Shown here in pieces: positions 16,367 to 24,998 of a stretch of 64,000 bases of DNA (the stretch's first letter is position 1; every line of letters begins with the position of its first letter). The notes beneath the pieces were generated by a model that made no database searches, was not told the origin of the DNA, and saw only the letters and a list, made by a program, of their open reading frames with translations. Where the stretch lies: assembly GCF_048892425.1 (NCBI RefSeq), contig NZ_JBLZHU010000010.1, positions 62,001 through 126,000 on the forward strand, given 5' to 3'. This DNA comes from Pacificispira sp002696645. Its GTDB lineage: Bacteria > Pseudomonadota > Alphaproteobacteria > UBA8366 > Aestuariispiraceae. The position numbers and the translations under genes are program-made.

Positions 16367-17134
16367 ATGATGTCAGTATCAGATTTATCTGAATTCTCTT
16401 ACAGTGTGCTGCAACAGATTGCAGAACAGAAGGTGCGGGTGCATTGCCTGACCAATACTGTTGCTGAGCCAATCACAGCCAATGTGTTGCTGTCGCTTGG
16501 CGCTGTTCCCAGCCTGTCATCAGATCCGGATGAAATACCGGACTTTCTGCGCACGGCCCAATCTTTGATGGTGAATTTGGGCACGCCCGGTACGGACCGC
16601 TTTCTGGCGCGCCGGATGGCTGCCAGTTCGGCAAACAATATGGGAATGCCCTGGGTTCTGGACCCGGTGATGGTGGACCGGTCTGGCATACGCCGGGCAG
16701 AGGCCATCCGTATGATTAAACTGAAACCGACCGTAGTGCGCTGTAACGCGGGTGAAGCGTCGACCCTGGCAGAAACCCTGGAAGAATTTTCAGGCATCCT
16801 GGCTGGGACCGGTGCGGTGGATCGCCTCCGGTCGCATGATTTTAAGGCCAGCCTAACTGTTGGCCATCCATTGCTGCCCAAGGTGACGGCGACAGGATGT
16901 GCCTTATCCGCTGTGGTCGCGGCCTTTCTGGCCTGCCATCGGGAGGATCGGTTCCAGGCAACCCTGGCTGCACTGGCAGCTTTTGGCGCGGCCGGCGCCT
17001 ATGCCGGGGAACGTGCCCAGGGGCCCGGCAGTTTCGCTGTCGCCCTGTTGGATGCTTTCCCAAACCTGACCGCTGAGTTCATTGAACATAGTATCGAGGC
17101 GCTGCATGTAGAACGGGTGGAGCGCAGAGCATGA
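16367..17134 (+). CDS. thiM: Hydroxyethylthiazole kinase
   Basis: A 255-residue kinase that phosphorylates the thiazole alcohol HET with ATP for thiamin salvage. Family blocks are VRVHCLTNTVAEPITANVLL, MVNLGTP, PWVLDPVMVDRS, VVRCNAGEAS and the active-site segment VTATGCALSAVVAAF with its cysteine. ATG 16367 follows GGAG at 16351 with an 11-base gap; an adjacent ATG at 16370 is equally possible. It is first in the riboswitch-controlled operon and overlaps thiE by four bases. Confidence 0.95.
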   Translation: MMSVSDLSEFSYSVLQQIAEQKVRVHCLTNTVAEPITANVLLSLGAVPSLSSDPDEIPDFLRTAQSLMVNLGTPGTDRFLARRMAASSANNMGMPWVLDPVMVDRSGIRRAEAIRMIKLKPTVVRCNAGEASTLAETLEEFSGILAGTGAVDRLRSHDFKASLTVGHPLLPKVTATGCALSAVVAAFLACHREDRFQATLAALAAFGAAGAYAGERAQGPGSFAVALLDAFPNLTAEFIEHSIEALHVERVERRA

Positions 17135-17802
17135 AGGCACTCTTGGATTTATCTCTCTATCTCATTGTTGGGCCTTCTCATGATACGGGTGACCGTATTT
17201 CATTGGTTCGGTCTGCTGTGGCAGGGGGCGTCAGTCTGGTGCAGTTGCGCGACAAGACATCCAGTACCCGCGAAATGATCGAACAGGCCCGTGCCTTGAA
17301 ACAGGTTCTGGCTGGTACAGGCGTGCCCTTGTTGATCAATGATCGTGTTGATGTTGCCCTGGCTGCTGGTGCAGACGGTGTTCATGTTGGACGAGAGGAT
17401 ATCTCGGCCCAGGATGCGCGACGGATATTGGGTCCAAATCACATATTGGGGATTACGGTCAAATCACTCGATGAGGTGCGGGCAATCGATCCGGGCATCG
17501 TCGATTACGCATCTATCGGCGGGGTTTTTGAAACCGGCAGCAAACACAATCCAGATGCACCAATTGGTCTAACGGGCCTGCAAGACTGTGTCGCGGCCTT
17601 GACCGCAGGGGCACCTGGATTACCACGCTGCGCCATAGCAGGCATTGATGCGACCCGCGCAGAAACGGTGATGGCAACGGGTCTGGATGGGATTTGCGTG
17701 ATCAGCGCCATAACCAAAGCCGCTGATCCGCACGCTGCCGCCGCCCAGTTGCGTGCAGTGGTCGACCGCGCCAAGCGTCTTCACGAAAGGGCCTTTGTAT
17801 GA
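17131..17802 (+). CDS. thiE: Thiamin-phosphate synthase
   Basis: A 223-residue TIM-barrel enzyme that joins HMP-pyrophosphate and thiazole phosphate to thiamin monophosphate. Motifs are VSLVQLRDKTSSTREM, LLINDRVDVALAAGADGVHVGREDI and the phosphate-binding end GLDGICVISAIT. The thiazole-phosphate loop reads IGGVFETGSKHN, close to the usual FGTxTK pattern. Coupled to thiM and thiD by ATGA-type overlaps. Confidence 0.95.
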   Translation: MKALLDLSLYLIVGPSHDTGDRISLVRSAVAGGVSLVQLRDKTSSTREMIEQARALKQVLAGTGVPLLINDRVDVALAAGADGVHVGREDISAQDARRILGPNHILGITVKSLDEVRAIDPGIVDYASIGGVFETGSKHNPDAPIGLTGLQDCVAALTAGAPGLPRCAIAGIDATRAETVMATGLDGICVISAITKAADPHAAAAQLRAVVDRAKRLHERAFV

Positions 17803-18623
17803 CCAACAAAACCCCGATAGCCATGACCATTGCAGGGTCTGACAGTGGCGGTGGCGCAGGCATTCAGGCGGATTTGAAGACATTTTCAGCGATTGGTGTC
17901 TATGGCTGTTCTGTCATCGCGGCGCTGACGGCCCAGAACACCCGCGCGGTCACGGGGATTTTCCCAATCCCACCAGATTTCGTGCGCGCCCAAATGGACG
18001 CAGTGTTCAGTGATATCGCAGTAGATGCGGTAAAGATTGGCATGTTGGGTGATGCCGAATTAATCCGCGCGGTGCGCGACGGGTTGCAGACCTACAAGCC
18101 GCGCTGGATCGTGCTGGATCCGGTGATGGTCGCCAAAAGTGGTGATGCCCTATTAGCACCCGAAGCGGTGGCGACCCTGCTGTCGGACCTTATTCCCCTG
18201 GCCGATATTATCACACCCAATCTGCCGGAAGCGGCCGCTCTGTTGGGTTTTGACGGTGAAATAGAATCGCCTGATGCGATGGTATCAATTGCGGAACGTT
18301 TGCTGGCTTTGGGGCCAAAAGCGGTCCTGCTGAAGGGCGGACATATGGGCGGACAGGACTCCGCCGATCTGTTGGTCACAGCCGATGGCAGTACATGGTT
18401 ACCCGGACGTCGAATTGAAACCCAAAACACCCATGGCACAGGCTGTACCTTATCCAGCGCCATCGCCGCACATCTGGCCTTGGCTAAGAATCTGGAAGAA
18501 GCGGCGAAATCCGCTAAGGCCTATATCTCCAACGCCATATTGGCGGCAGATCGACTGAAAATTGGCCAGGGGCACGGACCTGTTCACCATTTCCATGCGC
18601 AATGGGCGGAGCGGGGTCGATGA
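17799..18623 (+). CDS. thiD: Hydroxymethylpyrimidine (phosphate) kinase
   Basis: A 274-residue ribokinase-fold enzyme that phosphorylates HMP and HMP-P to HMP-PP. Family blocks are MTIAGSDSGGGAGIQADLKTF, VIAALTAQNT, IGMLGDAELI, VLDPVMVAKSG, PNLPEAAALLG, LLKGGHMG and the catalytic NTHGTGCTLSSAIAA. It joins the pyrimidine branch (TenA, transporter) to the thiazole branch (ThiM). Its last four bases overlap the start of the ATPase gene. Confidence 0.95.
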   Translation: MTNKTPIAMTIAGSDSGGGAGIQADLKTFSAIGVYGCSVIAALTAQNTRAVTGIFPIPPDFVRAQMDAVFSDIAVDAVKIGMLGDAELIRAVRDGLQTYKPRWIVLDPVMVAKSGDALLAPEAVATLLSDLIPLADIITPNLPEAAALLGFDGEIESPDAMVSIAERLLALGPKAVLLKGGHMGGQDSADLLVTADGSTWLPGRRIETQNTHGTGCTLSSAIAAHLALAKNLEEAAKSAKAYISNAILAADRLKIGQGHGPVHHFHAQWAERGR

Positions 18624-19444
18624 CGATTGCCCTTGCGGCTGCACCGGAAGCGCAGGCCTCAATTGGGGTTGATGTGGCTGGCGCCGGCCTGTCCTTTGCC
18701 GGACGCCTGATCTTTCAGGATGTATCGCTGACTTTAAAGGCTGGGGAGTGGACTGCCTTGCTGGGCCCCAGTGGCGTCGGCAAGACCAGCCTGCTGCGGC
18801 TGATCGCGGGCCTGCCGGAAGATGGCGGCGTGACAATTGGCACAGTCCGGGCCAGCGATGGTCAGCCTTTGGCAGGGCGGATCGCCTATATGGCACAGCG
18901 TGACTTATTGCTGCCATGGTTGTCGATCATCGATAACGTATTAATCGGACACCGCTTGCGCCATCATCGAACCAGTGTTGAGGATCGCCAGAAAGCCCTG
19001 CACCTCTTGGATCAGGTTGGCTTGGCTGCGCGGGCCAAGGACAGGCCGTCGGCATTATCGGGTGGGATGCGCCAGCGGGTTGCCCTGGCGCGCACGCTGA
19101 TGGAAGACCGCCCGCTTGTCTTGATGGATGAACCATTTTCAGCCCTGGATGCCGTGACGCGGTTTCGCTTACAGGAGACCGCCGCCCGGCTGTTATCGGG
19201 CCGGACTGTTCTGCTGGTGACGCATGATCCGTCGGAAGCCTTGCGCTTGGCGGATCGGATTGCCCTGTTGGCGGGACTGCCCGTTCAACTGACAGATGCG
19301 GGCCGCCTGCCCGATGTCGCCACACCCCGGCCACTGGATGCGCCTGGTATGGCAGAACGGGCGGCCGGACTGTTACAGCAATTGGCGCTTCAGGATGCGA
19401 CCCGTCAGGACACACGTGCTCCTGTTGAGAAGGGGGTGGCATGA
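18620..19444 (+). CDS. thiZ: ABC transporter ATPase for a thiamin pyrimidine precursor
   Basis: A 274-residue ATPase of the nitrate/taurine/HMP transporter group. Walker A is LLGPSGVGKTSLLRL, the signature is ALSGGMRQRVALARTL, Walker B is LVLMDEPFSALDAVT, and the switch His lies in LLVTHDPSEAL. The Q-loop reads YMAQRDLLLPW. The start at ATG 18620, within ATGA overlapping the thiD stop, is preferred to an upstream alternative inside thiD. Together with the next two genes it forms a complete importer, most likely for HMP or formylaminopyrimidine because thiD and tenA flank it. Confidence 0.88.
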   Translation: MTIALAAAPEAQASIGVDVAGAGLSFAGRLIFQDVSLTLKAGEWTALLGPSGVGKTSLLRLIAGLPEDGGVTIGTVRASDGQPLAGRIAYMAQRDLLLPWLSIIDNVLIGHRLRHHRTSVEDRQKALHLLDQVGLAARAKDRPSALSGGMRQRVALARTLMEDRPLVLMDEPFSALDAVTRFRLQETAARLLSGRTVLLVTHDPSEALRLADRIALLAGLPVQLTDAGRLPDVATPRPLDAPGMAERAAGLLQQLALQDATRQDTRAPVEKGVA

Positions 19445-20205
19445 CCCAAGCCCTGCGCCTTATCACAATCGCGCTTGGCCTGTTGCTGATATGGCAATGT
19501 GTCGTCTGGATCAGCGGTGTCCCAAAATTCATTCTGCCGGGCCCGATGCGGGTCGCAGAGTCATTGATAACCCATTGGACCCTTATCGCGCCCCATGCCG
19601 GAATTACGGCAATGGAAATTGTGTTGGGGTTGGTGTGTGGCACTGTTCTGGGCGGGGTTTCCGCCATCAGTCTGATCCTCTTTGCTCCTCTGAGACAATG
19701 GCTGATGCCCATCCTGATTGCCAGTCAGGCGTTACCGGTATTCGCGCTCGCGCCGCTGCTGACGTTGTGGTTTGGCTATGGCCTGATGTCCAAGGTCGCG
19801 ATGGCCGTTCTGATCATATATTTCCCGGTCACGGCGGCATTTTACGACGGGCTGCGCCGAATTGATCCAGGTTGGCTGGACATGGCGCGGGTCATGGCGG
19901 GTCCCAATGGCCTGCCCCGCAGGTCGGTACTGCTGCGCATTCGCCTGCCCGCCGCCTTGCCCGCCTTTGGCTCTGGCCTGCGAGTGGCAACGGCAGTAGC
20001 CCCGATTGGCGCGGTGGTGGGGGAATGGGTCGGGTCTTCCGCCGGTCTGGGATATCTGATGCTGCACGCCAATGGGCGGATGCAGACCGACTTAATGTTC
20101 GCAGCACTGCTGGTACTGGCAGTCATGGCTCTTGGGCTCTATACCCTGGTCGACCATGGGCTGCGTCTGGTGACCAATTGGCAGTCAGAAAACGGCTATG
20201 CCTGA
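19441..20205 (+). CDS. thiX: ABC transporter permease for a thiamin pyrimidine precursor
   Basis: A 254-residue inner-membrane permease with about six predicted helices. The EAA loop region contains ARVMAGPNGLPRRSVLLRIRLP followed by AALPAFGSGLRVATA, as in SsuC/TauC/ThiX proteins. An N-terminal helix (LITIALGLLLIWQCVVW) is followed by the characteristic PGPMRVAESL. Overlaps the ATPase gene by four bases. Substrate is assigned by context only. Confidence 0.87.
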   Translation: MTQALRLITIALGLLLIWQCVVWISGVPKFILPGPMRVAESLITHWTLIAPHAGITAMEIVLGLVCGTVLGGVSAISLILFAPLRQWLMPILIASQALPVFALAPLLTLWFGYGLMSKVAMAVLIIYFPVTAAFYDGLRRIDPGWLDMARVMAGPNGLPRRSVLLRIRLPAALPAFGSGLRVATAVAPIGAVVGEWVGSSAGLGYLMLHANGRMQTDLMFAALLVLAVMALGLYTLVDHGLRLVTNWQSENGYA

Positions 20206-20235
20206 CCTTCAATCTTCCATACGGAGACCTAGTTG

Positions 20236-21207
20236 ATGAGAATACAAAAGATCAAAGTCGCTTCATTGGCGCTGCTTTGCATGCTTGCCGCCCTGTTGGC
20301 CCCGTCCCCCGGCCATGCCCAAGACAAGCTGGTCGTATTGTTGGATTGGTTTGTTAATCCAGATCATGCCGCCCTGATTATCGCCCGGGATAAGGGGTTT
20401 TTTGCCCAGTATGATCTGGATGTTGACTTGATTGCGCCCGCCGATCCCAATGACCCGCCCAAGCTGGTCGCGGCAAAGCAGGCGGATATCGCGGTTTCCT
20501 ATCAGCCGCATTTGCATATGGCAGCGGATCAGGACTTGCCCCTGATGCGGGTTGGCACATTGATTTCCTCCCCCCTGAACAGCCTTGTCGTTCTGGCGGA
20601 TGGACCCATTCAGACGCTGGCGGATTTAAAAGGAAAACGTATAGGATATACCGTTGGCGGTTTTGAAAGCGCCTTGTTGGGGGCAATGCTGCATCAGGCC
20701 GGATTGACAATGGATGATGTCACTCTGATCAATGTGAACTGGTCCTTGTCGCCCTCATTGATCGCGGGTCAGACCGATGCTGTCATTGGGGCGTTTCGAA
20801 ATTTCGAACTCAATCAGATGGATCTGGAAGGATATCCTGGGCGGGCCTTTCTGCCGGAAGATCATGGTGTCCCCCTGTATGATGAATTGATCTTGTTGGC
20901 GCATCCTGACACGGTTGCAGCCGGGGACCCCAGACTGCCGCGTTTTCTCGCAGCCTTGCGGGATGCGACAGCCTTTATTCAAAGCAACCCGGAGGCGGCC
21001 TGGCAGATTTTTATTCAAGCCGACCCCTCGCTGGATGATGACCTGAACCAACGGGCCTGGCGTGACACCGTGCCTTTACTGGCGGCAGACCCCGTTGGCT
21101 TGGATCGAGAACGATATCAGGATTTCGCGGTGTTCATGAGGCAGGCGGGCCTGATCCAGACGGTACCACCACTGGACAGCTATGCGGTGCAGGTGTCGTT
21201 GCCATGA
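20236..21207 (+). CDS. thiY: Substrate-binding protein for a thiamin pyrimidine precursor (NMT1/THI5-like)
   Basis: A 323-residue periplasmic binding protein. The signal peptide is basic MRIQKIK, then a hydrophobic core, with cleavage probably after GHA. The mature part begins with VVLLDWFVNPDHAAL, the hallmark of NMT1/THI5-like proteins that bind HMP or N-formyl-aminopyrimidine. Further blocks are LIAPADPNDPPKLVAA and IGYTVGGFESALLG. It starts 30 bases after the permease (ATG 20236; an adjacent upstream TTG is not needed) and overlaps tenA by four bases. Confidence 0.9.
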   Translation: MRIQKIKVASLALLCMLAALLAPSPGHAQDKLVVLLDWFVNPDHAALIIARDKGFFAQYDLDVDLIAPADPNDPPKLVAAKQADIAVSYQPHLHMAADQDLPLMRVGTLISSPLNSLVVLADGPIQTLADLKGKRIGYTVGGFESALLGAMLHQAGLTMDDVTLINVNWSLSPSLIAGQTDAVIGAFRNFELNQMDLEGYPGRAFLPEDHGVPLYDELILLAHPDTVAAGDPRLPRFLAALRDATAFIQSNPEAAWQIFIQADPSLDDDLNQRAWRDTVPLLAADPVGLDRERYQDFAVFMRQAGLIQTVPPLDSYAVQVSLP

Positions 21208-21854
21208 CCTTCTTCAACGACCTTAAAGCCCAATGCTCCCCAGAGTGGCACGCCTATACCCATCATCCATTTGTGCAGGGGTTGGCCGATGGCAGCCTGC
21301 CAGAAGCGGCGTTCCGTCATTATCTGAAACAGGATTACCTGTTCCTGATTCAGTTTGCCCGCGCCTATGCCCTTGCGGGATATAAGGCGCGCTCCTTGGA
21401 GGATTTATACCGCGCGAAAGAAGGGATGCAGGCCATTCTGGATATCGAATTGGATCTGCACAGAAAATATTGCAAGAAATGGGGAATAACGCTTGCGGAT
21501 CTGGAAAGGGAACCGGAAGAAACCCCGACCATGGCCTATACGCGGTATGTTCTGGAACGCGGAATGGCCGGAAATCTGCTGGATCTCTATGTAGCACTAT
21601 CCCCCTGCATCCTGGGTTATGGCGAAATCGGCCTCGCTCATTCTCCCACCTCCCCGGATAACCCGTATGCCGATTGGATAAATATGTATTCCGGCATGAA
21701 TTATCAAAAGGCATGCCGCGAGACGCGCTTGTATCTGGATGATTTGGCGGGGTCTGCGCTCAGCGTTTCCCGTCGCACGGAACTTGCAAAAACATTCTCT
21801 CAGGCGACGCGCCTTGAAATCGACTTCTGGCAGATGGGATTGGACGCAGCCTAA
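21204..21854 (+). CDS. tenA: Aminopyrimidine aminohydrolase (TenA/thiaminase II family)
   Basis: A 216-residue helical protein that hydrolyses aminopyrimidines from degraded thiamin to HMP. The active-site residues of Bacillus subtilis TenA are conserved at identical numbers: Asp44 (KQDYLFL), Cys135 (LSPCILGYGEIG) and Glu205 (RLEIDFW). This supports a true TenA_C enzyme rather than a Cys-less TenA_E. Last gene of the thiamin salvage operon; it completes import, deamination (TenA), phosphorylation (ThiD) and coupling (ThiE) with the thiazole from ThiM. Confidence 0.94.
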   Translation: MTFFNDLKAQCSPEWHAYTHHPFVQGLADGSLPEAAFRHYLKQDYLFLIQFARAYALAGYKARSLEDLYRAKEGMQAILDIELDLHRKYCKKWGITLADLEREPEETPTMAYTRYVLERGMAGNLLDLYVALSPCILGYGEIGLAHSPTSPDNPYADWINMYSGMNYQKACRETRLYLDDLAGSALSVSRRTELAKTFSQATRLEIDFWQMGLDAA

Positions 21855-21887
21855 AAACGGCACGCCGCTGCCCGGCTCGACAGAATA

Positions 21888-21917
21888 TTGCCTGCCCCTG
21901 AACACATAGTTTACTCT
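21888..21917 (+). promoter_or_regulatory. Promoter of Sel1-repeat gene 1
   Basis: TTGCCT (21888-21893), an 18-base spacer and TACTCT (21912-21917), followed by ACAACT and directly the ATG. The predicted start site coincides with the start codon, so the mRNA should be leaderless. The same arrangement precedes all five Sel1 genes. Confidence 0.6.
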
Positions 21918-21923
21918 ACAACT

Positions 21924-22733
21924 ATGACGAGGCAGACGGCGATCATTTGGGTGTGGGTTTTTGTTCTGATCGCAGGGGCGGTCGGGGGCGGATTTGCGTG
22001 GTGGCGTCAGCAGGATGTGACACAGGCCTATGAGGCCGGACGGGCCTTGGCGGATTCGCAGAAATGGGAAGAGGTTCTGGTGCTGGCGCAGCCCTATGCC
22101 GAGCGAGATGATCCCCGCATCAACGGCCTGCTGGCCGATGCCTATATCAACGGCCCGGACTCCATTAAAGACATCGACGAAGGCCTGACCCTGCGCCGCC
22201 GCGCCACAGAGGCTGGAAACATGCGGGCGGCGTATTTCCTAGGGAAATGGATATTAGAGCATGAGCCGACAGAGGGGCAAGCGAAGGAGGGAATTGGCTT
22301 TATTCAAGCGGCCGCAGACTGTGGAATGCCAGCGGCGAATTACCATCTAGGGCTAATTTACGTCGATGGGAAATGGTTAAACGCGGACTACCAAAAATCC
22401 GTCGGATATTTCGAGCGTTCAGCATATTCTGGATTTAATGGAGCGGCATGGAACACTTACATTGTTTATAGTCTGCTCACCAAGAGCGGGTCCATTTCGC
22501 AAGGTTTAGGATATACTAAATCTATTCAATGGCTGTTGGTGTCGTCAAAAAATGGAGAAGAAAGAGCAAAGGCAATTGCAGCAGAAGTTCGGAAGAAAGC
22601 GGTTGCAAAGTTTGGTTCGCAAGGAGAACTGACCTATCTGGAGATCGCAAATGAGGCCGACCAAATCTTTTCGAGAATTCAGAATATGGACGGCCTCAAG
22701 TGCAATGTTACTGATCCGTTTTATGCGAATTAA
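21924..22733 (+). CDS. Membrane-anchored Sel1-repeat protein 1 (putative immunity protein)
   Basis: A 269-residue protein. An N-terminal membrane anchor (AIIWVWVFVLIAGAVGGG, then FAWWRQQ) is followed by Sel1-like helical repeats that probably face the periplasm (AYEAGRALADSQKW, RINGLLADAYINGPDS, AAYFLGKWILEHEPT, AAADCGMPAANYHLG). Residues 1 to about 135 are nearly identical to four paralogues in this window; the rest is specific to this copy. ATG 21924 follows the conserved ACAACT; no ribosome binding site is visible. Its 3' end overlaps a minus-strand effector-tail remnant by 26 bases. Sel1-repeat proteins serve as immunity partners in some effector systems; that role here is inferred from the array. 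Confidence 0.8.
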   Translation: MTRQTAIIWVWVFVLIAGAVGGGFAWWRQQDVTQAYEAGRALADSQKWEEVLVLAQPYAERDDPRINGLLADAYINGPDSIKDIDEGLTLRRRATEAGNMRAAYFLGKWILEHEPTEGQAKEGIGFIQAAADCGMPAANYHLGLIYVDGKWLNADYQKSVGYFERSAYSGFNGAAWNTYIVYSLLTKSGSISQGLGYTKSIQWLLVSSKNGEERAKAIAAEVRKKAVAKFGSQGELTYLEIANEADQIFSRIQNMDGLKCNVTDPFYAN

Positions 22734-23028
22734 TAAGTGCATCCTTTGTTGTATTGGAAATGGCATTTTCACCCATGTACCGGATAATCGGATTCATCCC
22801 CGGCGCCGCAACATCAGCGATTTTACCGGTGAGTGCGCCGGCCTTGCTGCCCAGGAATTCTGAGAAGGTGTCAGAGAAGGCCTTGTGGGTTATTCGACGC
22901 ATCAGGTTTTCATTGCGCGTGTCTGATAGGAATTGATGTCGGGCGACGGGATCGGTCAGGTCAATGGGGGTGCCGTCAGGACCTTTGGCCTGTTCCAGGA
23001 TTGTGTCGACCTGTTTTGCCCACAACAC
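22708..23028 (-). pseudogene. Orphan effector C-terminal module 1
   Basis: A 107-codon frame without a credible start that resembles the last 110 residues of the full-length protein encoded at 31066-33282. Parallel blocks are VDTILEQAKGPDGTPIDLTD (compare YTKVLQSVKNPDGTLPDLSN) and LGSKAGALTGKIADV (compare LGDRLGALSGTIARV). It is more diverged than modules 2 and 4. The extreme C-terminus (MGENAISNTTKDALINSHKT) is unique. It lies tail-to-tail with Sel1 gene 1 and ends about 80 bases before Sel1 gene 2, as expected for a displaced module that lost its N-terminal part. Confidence 0.65.
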
Positions 23029-23073
23029 TGTAATGGGTACGCTCTGAAAGCCTAACTATATGCGCTTTGAGAA

Positions 23074-23102
23074 TTGCCAGCATTTGTGGGTGGCGTTATT
23101 CT
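23074..23102 (+). promoter_or_regulatory. Promoter of Sel1-repeat gene 2
   Basis: TTGCCA (23074-23079), a 17-base spacer and TATTCT (23097-23102), then ACAACC and the ATG. A leaderless mRNA is predicted. The preceding TTTGAGAATTGCCAG is shared with copy 5. Confidence 0.65.
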
Positions 23103-23108
23103 ACAACC

Positions 23109-23918
23109 ATGAAGAGGCAGGCGGCGATCATCTGGGTGTGGGGGCTGGTCTTGATCGCAGGCGCGGTCGGGGGCGGCTTTGTGTGGTGGCGCCAGCAGGA
23201 TGTGGCCCAGGCCTATGAGGCCGGACGGGCCGCCGCCGACGCGGATCGCTGGGAGGACGCGCTGACCCTGGCCCAGCCCTATGCTGATCGCGATGATCCC
23301 CGCATCAACGGCCTGCTGGCTGATGCCTATATCAATGGCCCGGCCTCTATCCAGAACATCGACAAAGGCCTAACCCTCCGCCGCCGTGCCGCGGAGGCTG
23401 GTGATATGCGGGCGGCGTATTTCCTAGGGAGGTGGATATTGGAGCATGAGCCGACAGAGGCGCAGGCGCAGGAAGCGATTGGGTTTCTGCAAAATGCTGC
23501 CGATTGTGGAATGCCAAGTGCGAACTATGACTTGGGTGTCCTCTTCGCGGACGGTGTTTTTATAGACATTGATATCCCGAAATCTATTCAACATTCTGAA
23601 GCTGCCGCACTCGCATCGTTTGAAAGTGCGGCTTGGAATGCAGCCATTGGGTACGCTCGTCTTGCGGGTCAGGATGAGAGTTTCCTTGAGAATGAATCAA
23701 ATATAAAAATGTTGTATTGGTTTTTTTGGGAGGCCAAAAATGGAAATCCAGAAGCTCAGCGTATTTTAGAAGTAATCGAAGATAGAACAATTGATAAATT
23801 TAACGAATACGGAGAGTTGTGGATACAAGAGTTTCACAGAATGGCAGTTCGCTGGGTAAAGAAAATTCACCCAGCGAATGCCTTTACTTGCAATACTATT
23901 TATCAGGGCGCTTGGTGA
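23109..23918 (+). CDS. Membrane-anchored Sel1-repeat protein 2 (putative immunity protein)
   Basis: A 269-residue paralogue with the same N-terminal anchor (MKRQAAIIWVWGLVLIAGAV) and first Sel1 repeats, here with the variant AAADADRWEDAL shared with copy 5. From about residue 135 the sequence is private (LGVLFADGVFIDIDIPKS, NIKMLYWFFWEAKNGNPEA). Its 3' end overlaps by 23 bases the reconstructed end of effector module 2, which an IS1595-type element later separated from it by 3 kb. Confidence 0.8.
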   Translation: MKRQAAIIWVWGLVLIAGAVGGGFVWWRQQDVAQAYEAGRAAADADRWEDALTLAQPYADRDDPRINGLLADAYINGPASIQNIDKGLTLRRRAAEAGDMRAAYFLGRWILEHEPTEAQAQEAIGFLQNAADCGMPSANYDLGVLFADGVFIDIDIPKSIQHSEAAALASFESAAWNAAIGYARLAGQDESFLENESNIKMLYWFFWEAKNGNPEAQRILEVIEDRTIDKFNEYGELWIQEFHRMAVRWVKKIHPANAFTCNTIYQGAW

Positions 23919-23974
23919 GCCCTTCAAAGGCCTTTTGGGATGAATTGCTTGCGCCCGTTTCTAACCCAAATTTT
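23896..23974 (-). pseudogene. Severed 3' end of orphan effector module 2
   Basis: If the mobile element and one copy of its target duplication are removed, the frame of module 2 (27038-27370) runs on from ...IIKFG through LETGASNSS and QKAFEGLTKRPDK to a TAG whose complement is at 23896-23898. The joined tail has about the length and character of the tails of the full-length effector and module 4. This shows that the module originally ended tail-to-tail with Sel1 gene 2. Confidence 0.75.
23967..23974. repeat. Target-site duplication, left copy
   Basis: CAAATTTT directly abuts the left inverted repeat and is repeated exactly at 27055-27062. Eight bases is the duplication length usual for IS1595-family elements. 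Confidence 0.92.
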
Positions 23975-24062
23975 GGGAACTATATATTTAACTAGCCAAA
24001 AAATCCCTTGAAATTTTCCTTAGTAGTGGCTAGTTATCTTCCTGTAACAAAGGAAGACGCTA

Positions 24063-24998
24063 ATGCAACAAGACAAGCCAGAAACCATCTCGACGTTTGA
24101 ACTCTTTCAGCGTTTTCCTAATGAGGAATCCGCCCGAAACTTCTTTGAAGCGCGGCGCTGGGGTGATGATCCTGTTTGTGGGCACTGCGGGTCTCTTAAC
24201 GTAGCTGAGTGCAAAGACCACAAGCCGATGCCTTACCGCTGCAAGGATTGCAGGAAGCATTTCAGCGTTCGCACAGGCACTGTGCTTGCTGAGAGCCGCC
24301 TTCCCCTTCAAAAGTGGCTTCTCGCCATCTACATGCTCACCAGCGCCCGCAAGGGCATCCCAAGCACTCAGATGGCACGGGAACTCGGTATTACGCAAAA
24401 ATCAGCTTGGTTCCTTGCTCAGCGAATCCGCGAAACCTGGATGAACGCCTCTGACACTGACATGGGCAATCATGTTGAAGTTGATGAAACCTATATCGGC
24501 GGTAAAGAAAAGAACAAGCACGACTCCAAAAAATTGCGCGCCGGTCGCGGGGCTGTTGGTAAAACAGCTATTGTCGGAATTCGGGGGAACACTTCACAAG
24601 TCCGGGCAACCCCAGTCCCTGACACTTCCGCACCAACGTTGCAGGGCTATATTGCTGCTAATGTTCAAGAGGGTGCTTCTGTCGTAACCGATGAATTCGC
24701 AGCTTATCGCGGTCTTGACAGCAAAGGCTACATTCATCACACAATTAATCACAGCGCTGGCGAGTATGTTCGGCACTATTGCATTCATACGAATGGCATT
24801 GAAAGTTTTTGGGCGCTGTTGAAGCGGGGGCATTACGGCATTTACCACTTTATGAGCTCCAAGCATCTGCACCGCTATGTCAACGAATTTGCGTTCCGCC
24901 AGAATACCGCTCAGTTTGGAACTATGGAATTCATTGAAGCGACCATCGCCCGCATGATTGGCAAGCGCCTAACATACAAAGGTCTTATTCATGTCTAA
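24063..24998 (+). CDS. IS1595-family transposase
   Basis: A 311-residue ISXO2-like DDE transposase. The N-terminal zinc ribbon reads CGHCGS, then YRCKDCRKHFSVRTGTV. The catalytic core includes VEVDETYIGGKEKNKH, VVTDEFAAYRGL and TNGIESFWALLKRGHYGIYH, as expected for the family. AAGGAAG precedes ATG 24063 at good distance. Its stop overlaps the start of the P63C-like gene by eight bases, so the cargo gene is translationally coupled to the transposase. Confidence 0.95.
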   Translation: MQQDKPETISTFELFQRFPNEESARNFFEARRWGDDPVCGHCGSLNVAECKDHKPMPYRCKDCRKHFSVRTGTVLAESRLPLQKWLLAIYMLTSARKGIPSTQMARELGITQKSAWFLAQRIRETWMNASDTDMGNHVEVDETYIGGKEKNKHDSKKLRAGRGAVGKTAIVGIRGNTSQVRATPVPDTSAPTLQGYIAANVQEGASVVTDEFAAYRGLDSKGYIHHTINHSAGEYVRHYCIHTNGIESFWALLKRGHYGIYHFMSSKHLHRYVNEFAFRQNTAQFGTMEFIEATIARMIGKRLTYKGLIHV

